From positions 612,481-676,480 of the forward strand of contig NZ_VUOC01000002.1 of assembly GCF_008386695.1 (NCBI RefSeq): 64,000 bases of DNA. The letters run 5' to 3'. The DNA comes from Chitinophaga agrisoli. GTDB lineage: Bacteria > Bacteroidota > Bacteroidia > Chitinophagales > Chitinophagaceae. The notes under the pieces are model-generated. The model saw nothing but the letters and a program-made list of their open reading frames with translations, did not search any database and was not told where the DNA came from. This document shows positions 41,525 to 50,012 of the stretch, piece by piece; the first letter of the stretch is position 1; every line of letters starts with the position of its first letter. The position numbers and the translations under genes are program-made.

Positions 41525-42340
41525 ATGGCGAGAGACAGAATGATCCGGAAAAAGTTTTGGGACGACAGGAAACTAGCCAAAGTGAGTAGGGATTCAAGGT
41601 TAACTTTTATAGGGATTTGGAACCTTGCAGACGACTTGGGGATAGTGGTAGCGGACCACATTTTCCTCAAATCGAAGGTCTACCCGTTCGATAATATCCC
41701 CGTCCAGGCGTTCGACAAGTGGCTGGGGGAACTAAAATCGCACGGATTTATAAAGGAGTTTGTATATGGTGGGGATATCTTCTACTTCCTTCCCAACTTC
41801 AAAAAACACCAGACTATAAACAGGCCAAATTACGATGACTTAAACATTATTAAGGAGATAGCAGAAAAAATTATTGACTCTTTAACTGATCAATCAGTGA
41901 ATATTCACGGATCAATCAGTGATCAATCAGTGAAAAATCATGATGGCATCAGTGATGGATCAGTGCCTAAAGAAGAAATAGAATATAAAAAAGAAAGTAA
42001 AGAAGAAGAAGAAGAAGAAGAAACCGCGTCGCCATCATCCCTTTTTGGTGACAGTACGGTAAAGCACATTGACGATTTGATGCCTGACTGCTTGAAGGAC
42101 CGCGTGTACTACGTTGAGCATATATGCAGACAACTAAAGATCACCCCTGAATCTGTCCCTAAGTACCTGGAAGACTTCAATTCTTACCTGAAATCAACTG
42201 CCGTCACTATGAAGACAGTAAAGGATTACCGGGTGCATTCTCAAAACTGGATCAGGAAGAAGGTAGAAAGGGAGGGGCAAAACAATAAGCCTGAACAACA
42301 ATCACTTTACAAAAAAGCAGATGCGAGCAGATACCAGTAG
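41525..42340 (+). CDS. replication initiator, lambda-O-like arrangement
   Basis: 271 residues. N-terminal winged-helix-like part (DRMIRKKFWDDRKLAKVSRDSRLTF split here) resembles phage replisome organisers. Residues about 121-147 (DQSV repeats) are encoded by iterons, followed by an acidic Glu run. The C-terminal helical part could load the DnaB helicase encoded next, overlapping by 20 bases. Confidence 0.65.
   Translation: MARDRMIRKKFWDDRKLAKVSRDSRLTFIGIWNLADDLGIVVADHIFLKSKVYPFDNIPVQAFDKWLGELKSHGFIKEFVYGGDIFYFLPNFKKHQTINRPNYDDLNIIKEIAEKIIDSLTDQSVNIHGSISDQSVKNHDGISDGSVPKEEIEYKKESKEEEEEEETASPSSLFGDSTVKHIDDLMPDCLKDRVYYVEHICRQLKITPESVPKYLEDFNSYLKSTAVTMKTVKDYRVHSQNWIRKKVEREGQNNKPEQQSLYKKADASRYQ
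41887..42024 (+). promoter_or_regulatory. candidate replication origin inside the initiator gene
   Basis: Three copies of GATCAATCAGTGA (41887-41900, 41909-41922, 41920-41933), then ATCAGTGA (41948) and GGATCAGTG (41957), followed by about 55 bases of A-rich sequence and an (AAG)n run. Direct repeats within the initiator gene next to an AT-rich stretch is the lambda O/ori plan. Confidence 0.6.
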
Positions 42341-43742
42341 TTTCTACAAGGCAGGAATTCATTACAGTGTGGACATAGAGCGGACGCTTTTAGGGGCCTG
42401 TATGTTGGAGCAAACGGCATTTGGAAGGATTATACAGCTGCTGGACGGGCACGTTTTTTACCATGATGCAAACCGAATAGTATTCGACGCCTTCAAGGAA
42501 ATGTGGGATAAATCAGTACCTGTCAATGATATGTCGCTGGTCCTGTCGTACCTGAGCAGAGAAAAGGGCATTCAAAGACTGGACGACGCCAACACCGGCT
42601 ATTACCTGATACTGATATCCCGGGACGTGGTATCTACGGCGAACCTTGAACGATACGCGATTATTCTGCGCGAAATGTACATAGAAAGGGAACTCATACG
42701 GATTACCCAATCCGGACTAAGCAAGGAGGCCGATACAGGGGCCGAGATTTCCCGGCTGCAGCAGGAACTGAATCAACTCATGTTCAAAAAATCTACAGAC
42801 AACTGGCAGGACATGAGCGCGGTACTGGTGAAGTTAATGCAGCACATGGACAACGTAAGGGGCAAGGACATGATCGGAGTTACAACCGGCTTTAAAACAC
42901 TGGATCAGTATACCGGCGGATGGGCAGAGGGCGGCATGTACATTATCGGAGCACGGCCATCTGTCGGGAAATCTGCCCTATTGGGCAAGATGGTGATAAA
43001 GGCGGCTCAAGCCGGTAAGCACGTAGGAGTAGTTAGTTTAGAAATGCCGGACATACAGATTGGGGCGCGTTTGGCCAGCATGGAAAGCGATATAGAGTTT
43101 TGGCGCATATTCAGGGCAAAAATCGAAGATCAGCAGGCGAGTGATAGATTATACCATCAGATGGGAGAACTGGCAAATTTGCCTATCAAAATTAGCGATA
43201 AAACGCAAGTTAACTTAACCGACATAAAGGCCAAAGTAATTCAGCTGAAACACCGGGGACAATTGGATGTGCTTTTTATCGACTACCTGCAGCTGATGGA
43301 CGCTGATCCTTCTGCCAAAAGCAATAACAGGGAGCAGGAGGTCGCGAAGATATCTAGGGGTTTGAAAATCTTGGCCATGGAGTACAGCATACCAATTATC
43401 GTGCTTTGCCAGTTGAACCGTGAATCTGAAAAGCGGAATGACAAGCGCCCGCGCCTGGCAGATCTCCGTGAATCCGGGAGTCTTGAACAAGATGCAGATG
43501 GAACCCTCCTACTGCACCGGCCCTGGATGGCAGGTATACAGACCAATGAACAGGGAGAAAGTACAGAGTGCATGGCTGAATTGATAATTGCCAAGTGGAG
43601 AAACGGGCAGGCAAATATAGTCATTGACCTGGGGTTTGACGGGGAGAAAATGAGGTTTTACGATCCAGCAGAACAGAACAGATTCAAGCCCCTGCCTAAA
43701 AATTATTACGAATCAGAAAAAGAAGATGATGAACCATTTTAA
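42321..43742 (+). CDS. replicative DNA helicase, DnaB-like
   Basis: 473 residues. Walker A GARPSVGKS at residues 210-218, Walker B at about 314-318 (LFIDYLQL), and the C-terminal QLNRESEKRNDKRPRLADLRESG motif of DnaB. N-terminal domain about 1-155. It unwinds the fork after loading by the preceding initiator. Confidence 0.9.
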   Translation: MRADTSSFYKAGIHYSVDIERTLLGACMLEQTAFGRIIQLLDGHVFYHDANRIVFDAFKEMWDKSVPVNDMSLVLSYLSREKGIQRLDDANTGYYLILISRDVVSTANLERYAIILREMYIERELIRITQSGLSKEADTGAEISRLQQELNQLMFKKSTDNWQDMSAVLVKLMQHMDNVRGKDMIGVTTGFKTLDQYTGGWAEGGMYIIGARPSVGKSALLGKMVIKAAQAGKHVGVVSLEMPDIQIGARLASMESDIEFWRIFRAKIEDQQASDRLYHQMGELANLPIKISDKTQVNLTDIKAKVIQLKHRGQLDVLFIDYLQLMDADPSAKSNNREQEVAKISRGLKILAMEYSIPIIVLCQLNRESEKRNDKRPRLADLRESGSLEQDADGTLLLHRPWMAGIQTNEQGESTECMAELIIAKWRNGQANIVIDLGFDGEKMRFYDPAEQNRFKPLPKNYYESEKEDDEPF

Positions 43743-43905
43743 GTGTTGCAAGAAGTGCGGGAAGAGTAAGACGCTGTCTGAATTCCACCGAAATGAGAAA
43801 TGCCCGGACGGGTACCAGTACAACTGCAAAGACTGTATTAACCCCGGGATTAAGGAACGCGCCAGGAGAAAACGAGAGGAGGCGAAGCTATGGAGCCCAA
43901 TATAA
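43726..43905 (+). CDS. tiny zinc-ribbon protein
   Basis: 59 residues overlapping the helicase stop; CCKKCG, CPDG and CKDC cysteines give a four-Cys site like the N-terminal part of endonuclease VII-type HNH proteins (SEFHRNEKCPDGYQYNCKDC). Start may be either of two adjacent ATGs. Stand-alone zinc binding, function unknown. Confidence 0.5.
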   Translation: MMNHFKCCKKCGKSKTLSEFHRNEKCPDGYQYNCKDCINPGIKERARRKREEAKLWSPI

Positions 43906-44180
43906 ACAAAACAATATCGGCCAATCTGCAATTCCTTCGCAGGTCCAATGGTTACACGCGGAAACGACTAGCAGAGGTAGCGGAGACTAACGAGGCTTCT
44001 ATCAATTCCTATATCGAAGAACGGGCGCGGGCGCCATTGGAGGTGCTAATTAGAATATCGGACCACTTCAAGTTACCGCTTGATGAGCTGGTACGAGTTG
44101 ACCTGAAAACCCGGTACGTCTGCCAGATGATCTGCCGGATGGATCGTATTGATGAGAAAAAATTAAAAACGGAGGAATGA
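43890..44180 (+). CDS. XRE-family HTH regulator
   Basis: 96 residues, helix-turn-helix at about 9-64 with RKRLAEVAETNEASINSYIE and LDELVRVD, typical XRE. A second, early-region regulator, separate from the repressor. It overlaps both neighbours. Confidence 0.65.
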   Translation: MEPNINKTISANLQFLRRSNGYTRKRLAEVAETNEASINSYIEERARAPLEVLIRISDHFKLPLDELVRVDLKTRYVCQMICRMDRIDEKKLKTEE

Positions 44181-44530
44181 AACAGACGATATACGGAACG
44201 GTACCCAGCAAAAGCAATTCTTACCGGATCATTACAATCAACGGGCATGCATCCCTGGCTAAGAGACCGGCACTTGCCCGGTATGAGAAGGATTTTTACA
44301 TACAGTGTAACCATTACCGGGATGCGGGCATTGACGGATACTTTGAACTGCACTTAGACGTATACTACCCCAACCAGCGAGCAGACCTAGATAACAGCCT
44401 AAAAGTGGTGTTGGACTGCCTTCAGCGGGTCAAGGCGATAAAGAACGACAATAAGGCTGTAGGGTTGTTTGTAAGGAAGTTCCTGGATAAGGCCAATCCT
44501 CGCATTGAATTTCAATTAATAACGGTTTAG
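44177..44530 (+). CDS. rusA: RusA-like Holliday junction resolvase
   Basis: 117 residues; GTVPSKSNSYR at the N-terminus and RADLDNSLKVVLD (about 71-83) are RusA motifs, the three Asp residues being catalytic in the family. Resolves junctions during phage recombination and replication. Confidence 0.85.
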   Translation: MKQTIYGTVPSKSNSYRIITINGHASLAKRPALARYEKDFYIQCNHYRDAGIDGYFELHLDVYYPNQRADLDNSLKVVLDCLQRVKAIKNDNKAVGLFVRKFLDKANPRIEFQLITV

Positions 44531-44532
44531 CC

Positions 44533-44886
44533 GTGAGCAGTTACCTGGAATACCGCCGCGCACTGAAGAACGGCACTGCTACGCCGCAGGCGAAGAAGAA
44601 GCCCACGAAGATCCGGCCCTTCAGCAAGAAGCGGGAGAAGATCAACAGGGTGTACGCGAAGAAATCCCGGCCGTTCTGGAAGGGCAAGGATTGCGAAATA
44701 AAGCTTCCTGGATGCACTGGTAAGGCGCAGTGTATAAACCACAAGAAAGGCAAGGCGACCACTGCCCTCCTGATGGATGAAAGGTTTTGGGAGGCCTCCT
44801 GCTTCTACTGTAACGGAGAAATAGAGAATAAAAATCAATGGGCCGTGGATAATGGGCATAAACTTTCAAGAAACAATAAATATTAA
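44533..44886 (+). CDS. HNH-like recombination protein (NinG/Rap-type)
   Basis: 117 residues with GTG start. C-x-x-x-x-x-G-C, then NHKKGKAT, and C-x-x-C (FYCN) give an HNH-type zinc-bound core, as in phage recombination nucleases following rusA. Basic N-terminal half. Assigned by motif and place. Confidence 0.55.
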   Translation: MSSYLEYRRALKNGTATPQAKKKPTKIRPFSKKREKINRVYAKKSRPFWKGKDCEIKLPGCTGKAQCINHKKGKATTALLMDERFWEASCFYCNGEIENKNQWAVDNGHKLSRNNKY

Positions 44887-44887
44887 T

Positions 44888-45286
44888 ATGAGTGCGCCAC
44901 ACATACATGCTATTTCGTCTGCCAAAAAATACGGCGGAGTGATGGACGACTACATGGAAATCCATGCGAAGATGGACTGTAGCAAAGGGTATTTCCCGGA
45001 CAACCGGCACAGGGTATTGACTCACACAATGTTTTGGATTCAGGAGGTAATGCTGCCAATATTCGGGCATGTAATGACAAACTCAGACGGGAAGATCGTA
45101 TCAGTTAAGGATATATGTGAGCAACATATCTTGGAAGACTACCGACAGAAATTCATTCCAACCCCTCAGGACTTTATTCAAGAAATGGAGTTTAAGGACT
45201 GGATGCAAAACGGCCGCAGTGTGCCGGAATCCTGCAAAAAGCTATACAAGGCTAAACGAGATTTTTCACAATCAAATATAGACTAA
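44888..45286 (+). CDS. DUF6915-like protein
   Basis: 132 residues from the MSAPHIHAI methionine (an upstream ATG at 44852 is in frame but overlaps the previous gene). HAISSAKKYGGVMDDYMEIHAKMDCSK and DNRHRVLTH fit the DUF6915 family; unknown function. Histidine-rich. Confidence 0.6.
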   Translation: MSAPHIHAISSAKKYGGVMDDYMEIHAKMDCSKGYFPDNRHRVLTHTMFWIQEVMLPIFGHVMTNSDGKIVSVKDICEQHILEDYRQKFIPTPQDFIQEMEFKDWMQNGRSVPESCKKLYKAKRDFSQSNID

Positions 45287-45287
45287 C

Positions 45288-45716
45288 ATGGAAATTTTGG
45301 ACAAGATCAAGCAGTCCCTTGCGGAGTTCGAAGAGAAAAAGAAGGCATATGTGGCCGAATTACAAAAGGAATTCCCGGGCATTATTCAGCCCCTGTTACT
45401 CCAGTGCGATCAAATTAAAAGCATCTCATGGACTCAGTATACCCCTTATTTTAATGACGGAGATGAATGCACATTTGGGGTCCACAATGATGATCTTGAG
45501 GTGAATGGGCAAGACCTATATGATCTGGAAGGATACGAACTATCCTACAGCAGAAAAGACAGGGAGCCTAGCCAATTGGAGAGGGCTGTTGACGACATTC
45601 GTTCTGCTTTGTCTGAAATTCCTGATGATTTTTACCTGGCCCTTTTCGGGAATCACGTAAAGGTGACGATCAACCGAGACGGTACTATCGAAAAAGAGGA
45701 GTACGAACACGAATAA
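45288..45716 (+). CDS. phage protein, WTQYTPYFNDGDEC family
   Basis: 142 residues with coiled-coil N-terminus and the conserved SWTQYTPYFNDGDECTF motif common to many phages and bacteria, function unknown. Confidence 0.55.
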   Translation: MEILDKIKQSLAEFEEKKKAYVAELQKEFPGIIQPLLLQCDQIKSISWTQYTPYFNDGDECTFGVHNDDLEVNGQDLYDLEGYELSYSRKDREPSQLERAVDDIRSALSEIPDDFYLALFGNHVKVTINRDGTIEKEEYEHE

Positions 45717-45720
45717 TTAA

Positions 45721-45742
45721 AAGGGAGGCCGACCCCTCCCTT
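45721..45742 (+). terminator. hairpin, possible terminator
   Basis: AAGGGAGG-CCGACC-CCTCCCTT with an 8-bp stem, then TTGTCTT; weak T-tract. It lies five bases after the preceding stop. Confidence 0.5.
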
Positions 45743-45766
45743 GTCTTAAAAACTGCAATCTGTAAT

Positions 45767-46279
45767 ATGACACTGGAAGAAAGATTAAATCAGACCATTT
45801 CTGAACTGGAAGAGAAAAACGAAGTGCTTGAACAAGAAATTGAGGATGTAAAGCGCCAGTATGATCTTACCCGGACTGCTTGGCAAATTCATCAACCGTT
45901 TACAAACGATGAGTTTCCCCAGCAAATGCCATACCCTCGCCTTGAAATGAGGATGAACAGGGTTTCACCGGATGACTGGTACAGTATCGAATGGGTGTAT
46001 GGGTTGGTATACCGGCACTATGGGGACGTATCAGGGAAAATTCTTCTATTCATCCCAATGAGCCGAACTACATCAGACGGTGGCAGCGGAGAATTCAGCT
46101 CCAGATGCCCGGGAGGTAAATTAGACCTCCCTTTCAGGGATGGACACCACATTCGTGCAGACGCTATGCTATTGGGGCTACCCGCTTTCATTATCTGCCG
46201 GGAGAAAAACATCTGTCAGAAAATAGATTTGATGACACTGGATATCTCACACATGAGATCCGAACAAACGAAACACTAA
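45767..46279 (+). CDS. hypothetical protein with N-terminal coiled coil
   Basis: 170 residues. A coiled coil at about 3-33 precedes a C-terminal domain with GLPAFIICREKN. No family. Might be a replication or anti-defence protein; not shown. Confidence 0.45.
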   Translation: MTLEERLNQTISELEEKNEVLEQEIEDVKRQYDLTRTAWQIHQPFTNDEFPQQMPYPRLEMRMNRVSPDDWYSIEWVYGLVYRHYGDVSGKILLFIPMSRTTSDGGSGEFSSRCPGGKLDLPFRDGHHIRADAMLLGLPAFIICREKNICQKIDLMTLDISHMRSEQTKH

Positions 46280-46280
46280 T

Positions 46281-46682
46281 ATGATACTCGCATTTTCTCA
46301 AATCAACCCGAAAACAAAGGAGCCTACCGGGTTTGTCGATAAGATACTGACCGGCAAGAAGATTCACACCATCCGGAGCGGTAATCGCTGGCGTGCAGGG
46401 GCAACCATTCAGATGGCAACCGGTGTCCGAACAGAAGACTACAACCAGTTCAACAGGGGCTATCCTGATCTGCAGATGTGCCGGTCAACGCAAACCATCC
46501 AGATCAGGCCAGCAGAGGAGATGAACGGCTCCAAGATATATGTAGACGGACGACTGCTGAATATGGACGAAGCTGTTACCCTCGCCCACAATGATGGGTT
46601 CCCTCACTTAGCTGCTTTCTGGACCTGGTTCAACGAGGACTTTGACGGGCAATTGGTTCACTGGACAGATTTTAAATATTGA
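46281..46682 (+). CDS. ASCH/PUA-like protein
   Basis: 133 residues with GFVDKILTGKKIHTIRSG and RWRAGATIQMATGVRTE, an ASCH/PUA-like beta fold that binds nucleic acid in relatives. Common in Bacteroidota prophages. Family assignment from pattern. Confidence 0.55.
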   Translation: MILAFSQINPKTKEPTGFVDKILTGKKIHTIRSGNRWRAGATIQMATGVRTEDYNQFNRGYPDLQMCRSTQTIQIRPAEEMNGSKIYVDGRLLNMDEAVTLAHNDGFPHLAAFWTWFNEDFDGQLVHWTDFKY

Positions 46683-46684
46683 CT

Positions 46685-46966
46685 ATGAAACGACACGAAC
46701 GCAGCCGGATAAGCCGAATTAATAAAGTTGAGCAGGACGCGAAGGTTAAGTACTGCTACATCATCAAGGCTGGATGGTATTATAGAGAGCATTCCTGCGG
46801 ATATACTGAACATGTAACTGAAGCGGGTGTCTACAGAAAGGAGGTGGCAATAAAAATATGTAAGCTATGCATTATAGAGGAGCCGATCCCCATCAATGCG
46901 CAGAAGCATAACCAACAAATTATCAAACAAATAACCGCGCTGGCAAGCAGGATTATAAAGCAGTAA
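46685..46966 (+). CDS. hypothetical basic protein
   Basis: 93 residues from the ATG at 46685; a TTG 6 bases earlier would fuse it to the previous stop. KYCYIIKAGWYYREHSCGYTEHV is a conserved-looking Bacteroidota phage segment with Cys residues. Function unknown. Confidence 0.5.
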   Translation: MKRHERSRISRINKVEQDAKVKYCYIIKAGWYYREHSCGYTEHVTEAGVYRKEVAIKICKLCIIEEPIPINAQKHNQQIIKQITALASRIIKQ

Positions 46967-46994
46967 CCGTACCGGGCAACGCTCCCGGCAGATA

Positions 46995-47330
46995 ATGACA
47001 TACGAACAAAATATAAGATATCGGGCAGAGACGATAGCCGCAGCACTTTACCCGAAAACGTACCAGTTCGCGAAAAAGATGGAGACCAAGCACGGATCTA
47101 ACCCGTCATGGACGACCAGCTACTACAAAAAGCAACTCGCGTACATGATAGAAATGGTGATGCCTATAGCTGTACTGTCACTGGAATGGTCGGCAGAGGA
47201 CTACGGAGCAGGACATCATGACGGATGGATGGCGAAGGCTGGCAATTACGCTGGATTTGGTGCCCCCTCCTTGCAGGAGGGATTGGTAAAGAGCGGGCTA
47301 GTTTCTGATCATAAAAATATAACTCAATGA
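46995..47330 (+). CDS. hypothetical protein
   Basis: 111 residues with SAEDYGAGHHDGWMAKAGNY; helical N-terminus. No family recognised. Confidence 0.45.
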   Translation: MTYEQNIRYRAETIAAALYPKTYQFAKKMETKHGSNPSWTTSYYKKQLAYMIEMVMPIAVLSLEWSAEDYGAGHHDGWMAKAGNYAGFGAPSLQEGLVKSGLVSDHKNITQ

Positions 47331-47638
47331 TATGCAACATGATACTCACACCGCAACAAGCGAAGATCCCCAGCGAACATTTTGATTTTTCACAATGGGA
47401 GGCCGCGTTCGATTACTACTATGCAACGTGTGCTGTTCACGGGGTCGACAAGGTACAATTCGTATACTCACAACATCCCTACACCTCCGGCTATTGGGTA
47501 GAACCTGCAGGTTGCGAATGCTCCGTAGGGGATGATTTGATACCTGCGGAACGAGTCGAAGAACTGAGGTTGAAGATAGAGCGGGAAATCATTTCAGCGA
47601 ACGATGAATCGCGAACACCCAAATTTGTAACCCTATGA
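47327..47638 (+). CDS. hypothetical protein
   Basis: 103 residues with TSGYWVEPAGCECSVGDD; start at 47327 or the internal Met four codons later. Overlaps the previous stop by four bases. No family. Confidence 0.4.
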   Translation: MICNMILTPQQAKIPSEHFDFSQWEAAFDYYYATCAVHGVDKVQFVYSQHPYTSGYWVEPAGCECSVGDDLIPAERVEELRLKIEREIISANDESRTPKFVTL

Positions 47639-47787
47639 AGGATGAAAGCACCCCACCCATTGACGTATTGCAGGAAAGCTGCCCGGTTTGCGGGAGCCGT
47701 CACATAGACTGCGTTACGGAGTGGGAAACGGGAGAAGAAAATCTGGAATACCGGCAATGCCTTGAATGCGGCTGGAGATTTGAATAA
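47635..47787 (+). CDS. tiny zinc-ribbon protein
   Basis: 50 residues with ESCPVCGSR and RQCLECGWR: two CxxC knuckles, a zinc ribbon. Its ATG overlaps the end of the previous gene. Family of small phage zinc-ribbons; may act on transcription or be structural. Confidence 0.5.
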   Translation: MKDESTPPIDVLQESCPVCGSRHIDCVTEWETGEENLEYRQCLECGWRFE

Positions 47788-47803
47788 CTATAAACGAACC
47801 GAA

Positions 47804-47908
47804 ATGACAAGCCAGCAAAAGCTTAAAACGATAGTAGCACTAACAGGGTGGCGCCCCGCAGCCACAGAGGAAGGCCTTATACTGTCACCTAAAACCGCTG
47901 CTGGATAA
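47804..47908 (+). pseudogene. short, probably frameshifted phage gene
   Basis: 34 codons beginning MTSQQKLKTIVALTGWRP. A -1 shift near 47891 would continue with KPLLDNDDNGWPWEVW before a further stop. The reading is typical of a longer phage family, so a remnant is likely. Confidence 0.3.
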
Positions 47909-48143
47909 TGATGATAACGGTTGGCCGTGGGAGGTATGGTGAGTCGATCCGCGGCATACGCTTCAACGCCTCTGGGAGAACATAAATGGTATCGTGATCT
48001 GGAGTGCTAATTTGTGGCTGTGAGTTGTGAACCTCGGGGCTGTAAAAAGATAAGTAAATCAATAGTAGGCATCGAAGGAATTTTTCAAAGCGTTTAAACC
48101 ATTTCTTTGCTACTTTCTTTGGGAATTTTATTGTAATCATCAT
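47889..48143 (-). CDS. uncertain minus-strand ORF
   Basis: 84 residues, with a hydrophobic part LRCLLLIYLSFY (about 25-36). It is the only sizeable frame in an otherwise gene-poor stretch, antisense to the remnant above. Real coding is unsure. Confidence 0.25.
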   Translation of the reverse strand: MMITIKFPKKVAKKWFKRFEKFLRCLLLIYLSFYSPEVHNSQPQISTPDHDTIYVLPEALKRMPRIDSPYLPRPTVIIIIQQRF

Positions 48144-48376
48144 TTGGGTTTAATCATGGGTATATATCTTGGTTTGTCTTTTTCGCCATTTGAAGGGACT
48201 GGTAATTAAAAAAATGTGAAGATTTTTTATTCGTCATAGGATAGGAAGGTTAATAATGCAAAGATATTACCTAGTTCAATATCGCCCAAGCATTAACAGC
48301 CAATGCCGACAGGTATTTTGCCATTATATAGCGTTAACATAAAAATCAAATAAAACGGCCCGGTAGGGCGTGAAGT
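48144..48376. other. AT-rich gene-free stretch
   Basis: About 230 bases between the unsure minus ORF and the next plus gene. AT-rich, likely promoter; no strong structure or known motif seen. An imperfect GGCCCGGTAGGGCG run precedes the next gene. Confidence 0.3.
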
Positions 48377-48589
48377 ATGAGGTATTTTCTAATAACATAC
48401 AACGCGCGTAATGAGCGCAAAGAGGGATACGGGGCTTTATGGTTTCCTATGGACGGCTTCCCAAGTAATAAATTCATACGTCATCAGGCGACTAAAGACG
48501 GACTGATGGCCTCCAAGGATATCGTTATAACGAACATTTTCGAGTTCAAAAGTGAACAAGACTACAAGGATTTTGTGAGCGAAAATTAA
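48377..48589 (+). CDS. hypothetical protein near integrase
   Basis: 70 residues, YFLITYNARNERKEGYGALW and IVITNIFEF patterns; small beta-alpha protein. No family recognised. It lies before the excisionase candidate. Confidence 0.45.
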   Translation: MRYFLITYNARNERKEGYGALWFPMDGFPSNKFIRHQATKDGLMASKDIVITNIFEFKSEQDYKDFVSEN

Positions 48590-48605
48590 AGTAAATTTGT
48601 GAGTG

Positions 48606-48842
48606 ATGCAGAAGGAAGAGAAGACGATGATGAAGGCCATAGCATTATGCTTTAAGCCCTACCTGAAGCCCGAAGAGGCATATATTTATACCAATTTGGA
48701 ACGGACCAGATTCCAAAAGAAGTGCGAGGAGTTCGGAATCCACAAGAACGCCGCCGGATACTTTAAGCGGGACGACCTGGACGACATGATGAGCGGCAAG
48801 CCATCCCGAATATTAGAAGCAGCAAATAAGATCAGATTATGA
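48606..48842 (+). CDS. excisionase candidate (HTH_17-like)
   Basis: 78 residues with LKPEEAYIYTNLERTRFQKKCEEFG and KRDDLDDMM segments resembling excisionase-type winged HTH. It runs tail to tail with the integrase, overlapping by six bases. A GTG start three bases earlier is possible. Function from context. Confidence 0.5.
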   Translation: MQKEEKTMMKAIALCFKPYLKPEEAYIYTNLERTRFQKKCEEFGIHKNAAGYFKRDDLDDMMSGKPSRILEAANKIRL

Positions 48843-49886
48843 GGGGAGGTTTTTTATCGCCTCCTCCCCTGATTTTTTCTTATACCGTTGGTATGTTTTG
48901 TGAACGTATTTCGTAGTTGTATGTCCCAGCAGCCCGGCTACCGTAGCTACGTCTACCCCGGCATCTTGGAGCAGAACAGACATAGAGTGCCGGAGAGAAT
49001 GCCAAGTTATGTGCTTGGCTATTCCCGCCTTCTTTACCCATTCCTTCAATGATTTATTCGCCCCGTCTGCCGTTGGCAGATTAAATACCCTTCCTTTACT
49101 CCGTTCTCCGATTGCTAGCTTTGCATTTTCGTGAAGTGGCACTTCTACCCGAAACCCGGTTTTCTTCTGCGCTTTTAGGAGGATACTATTTTCTTTTACA
49201 TCAACCCATTCAAGCGGCTCCACATCACACCACCTCAGACCGGTATATAATGAAAATATAGCGGCTTTTTTCACTTCCTGATTGGAGCAAGGGAACTTCA
49301 TCAGCTTAATATATTCTGATGCCTCCAGAATATCCTTTTGCCCGCTAGGGTGCGCCTTGGTCTTTACATCTGCTGCCGGATTAATCCTAAAATACCCTTC
49401 CTTCGTGGCTGCTTTCATTACTCGCTTGAATCTCATAAAGTAATCGGCTGGCGTTTCTCCGTTAAGGTTATCTAGCAGGTAGCTTCGGAATCTCTCGCAA
49501 AGGTTCTCTGTGATCTCTCCTGCGCTTATGTGTGCCTTACCGTGAAATTTCTTGAAAGCCTCCAGACAGCAAGAGAGGCTGCGGTTGCCCGGCCGCTCAT
49601 TAGCGCTTACAAACGCCTGAAAATAATCAAAGAAGTTACTTTTTAATTTATGAGCAGGCACATGACCGGATGCGATCGCCTGCAGGTCTAAAGTCATTTG
49701 CGACCGCTTAGTTTCCAAGATTGCCAGCGCGTCCTTATTAAATTGCTTCTGCGTAGAGTCTTTGGGTTTAGCCCACGTATAAATGCCTGATGCCTTTCTT
49801 TGGCCAGCGCCTTTGCCCCATTCGAGATAATACCATACCTTAGCCTTATCCCTTGAGGTTTTAGATGAGATTGTGATGTTCGCCAT
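48837..49886 (-). CDS. int: tyrosine recombinase, phage integrase
   Basis: 349 residues. Catalytic residues: Arg218 (TGLRWCD), His296/Arg299 (HSLRH), His322 (LLGHT), Tyr332 (KTYQRY). N-terminal arm-binding and SAM-like core-binding domains precede. It inserts phage DNA at the nearby tRNA-Leu. Length typical of Bacteroidota prophage integrases. Confidence 0.9.
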   Translation of the reverse strand: MANITISSKTSRDKAKVWYYLEWGKGAGQRKASGIYTWAKPKDSTQKQFNKDALAILETKRSQMTLDLQAIASGHVPAHKLKSNFFDYFQAFVSANERPGNRSLSCCLEAFKKFHGKAHISAGEITENLCERFRSYLLDNLNGETPADYFMRFKRVMKAATKEGYFRINPAADVKTKAHPSGQKDILEASEYIKLMKFPCSNQEVKKAAIFSLYTGLRWCDVEPLEWVDVKENSILLKAQKKTGFRVEVPLHENAKLAIGERSKGRVFNLPTADGANKSLKEWVKKAGIAKHITWHSLRHSMSVLLQDAGVDVATVAGLLGHTTTKYVHKTYQRYKKKSGEEAIKNLPS

Positions 49887-49911
49887 GGTGTTCGCCGTTT
49901 GTTCGCCGTTT
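49878..49911. repeat. tandem GTTCGCC repeats at the integrase start
   Basis: GTTCGCC occurs at 49878, 49890 and 49901 (spacing 12 and 11), the last two within perfect GTTCGCCGTTT copies. They lie over the integrase start and between it and the tRNA, the place for arm-type integrase sites. Confidence 0.45.
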
Positions 49912-49967
49912 TTGGCGGTAAAATGTAATAAAAAGCGTTATTAACTGACACCGGCAATATAAGAAAA

Positions 49968-50005
49968 AGCCCGTAAATACTGAACTTTCAAGCATTTACG
50001 GGCTT
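49968..50005 (-). terminator. terminator after the tRNA-Leu
   Basis: AGCCCGTAAAT/ATTTACGGGCT, an 11-bp stem, followed by TTTTTC on the minus strand. It lies just past the tRNA 3' end. Confidence 0.7.
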
Positions 50006-50012
50006 CATATCG

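Noticed and set aside
41999-42024. (AAG)n run as a separate microsatellite
   Set aside because: It encodes the acidic Glu linker of the initiator and is part of the A-rich segment beside the iterons; not an independent element.
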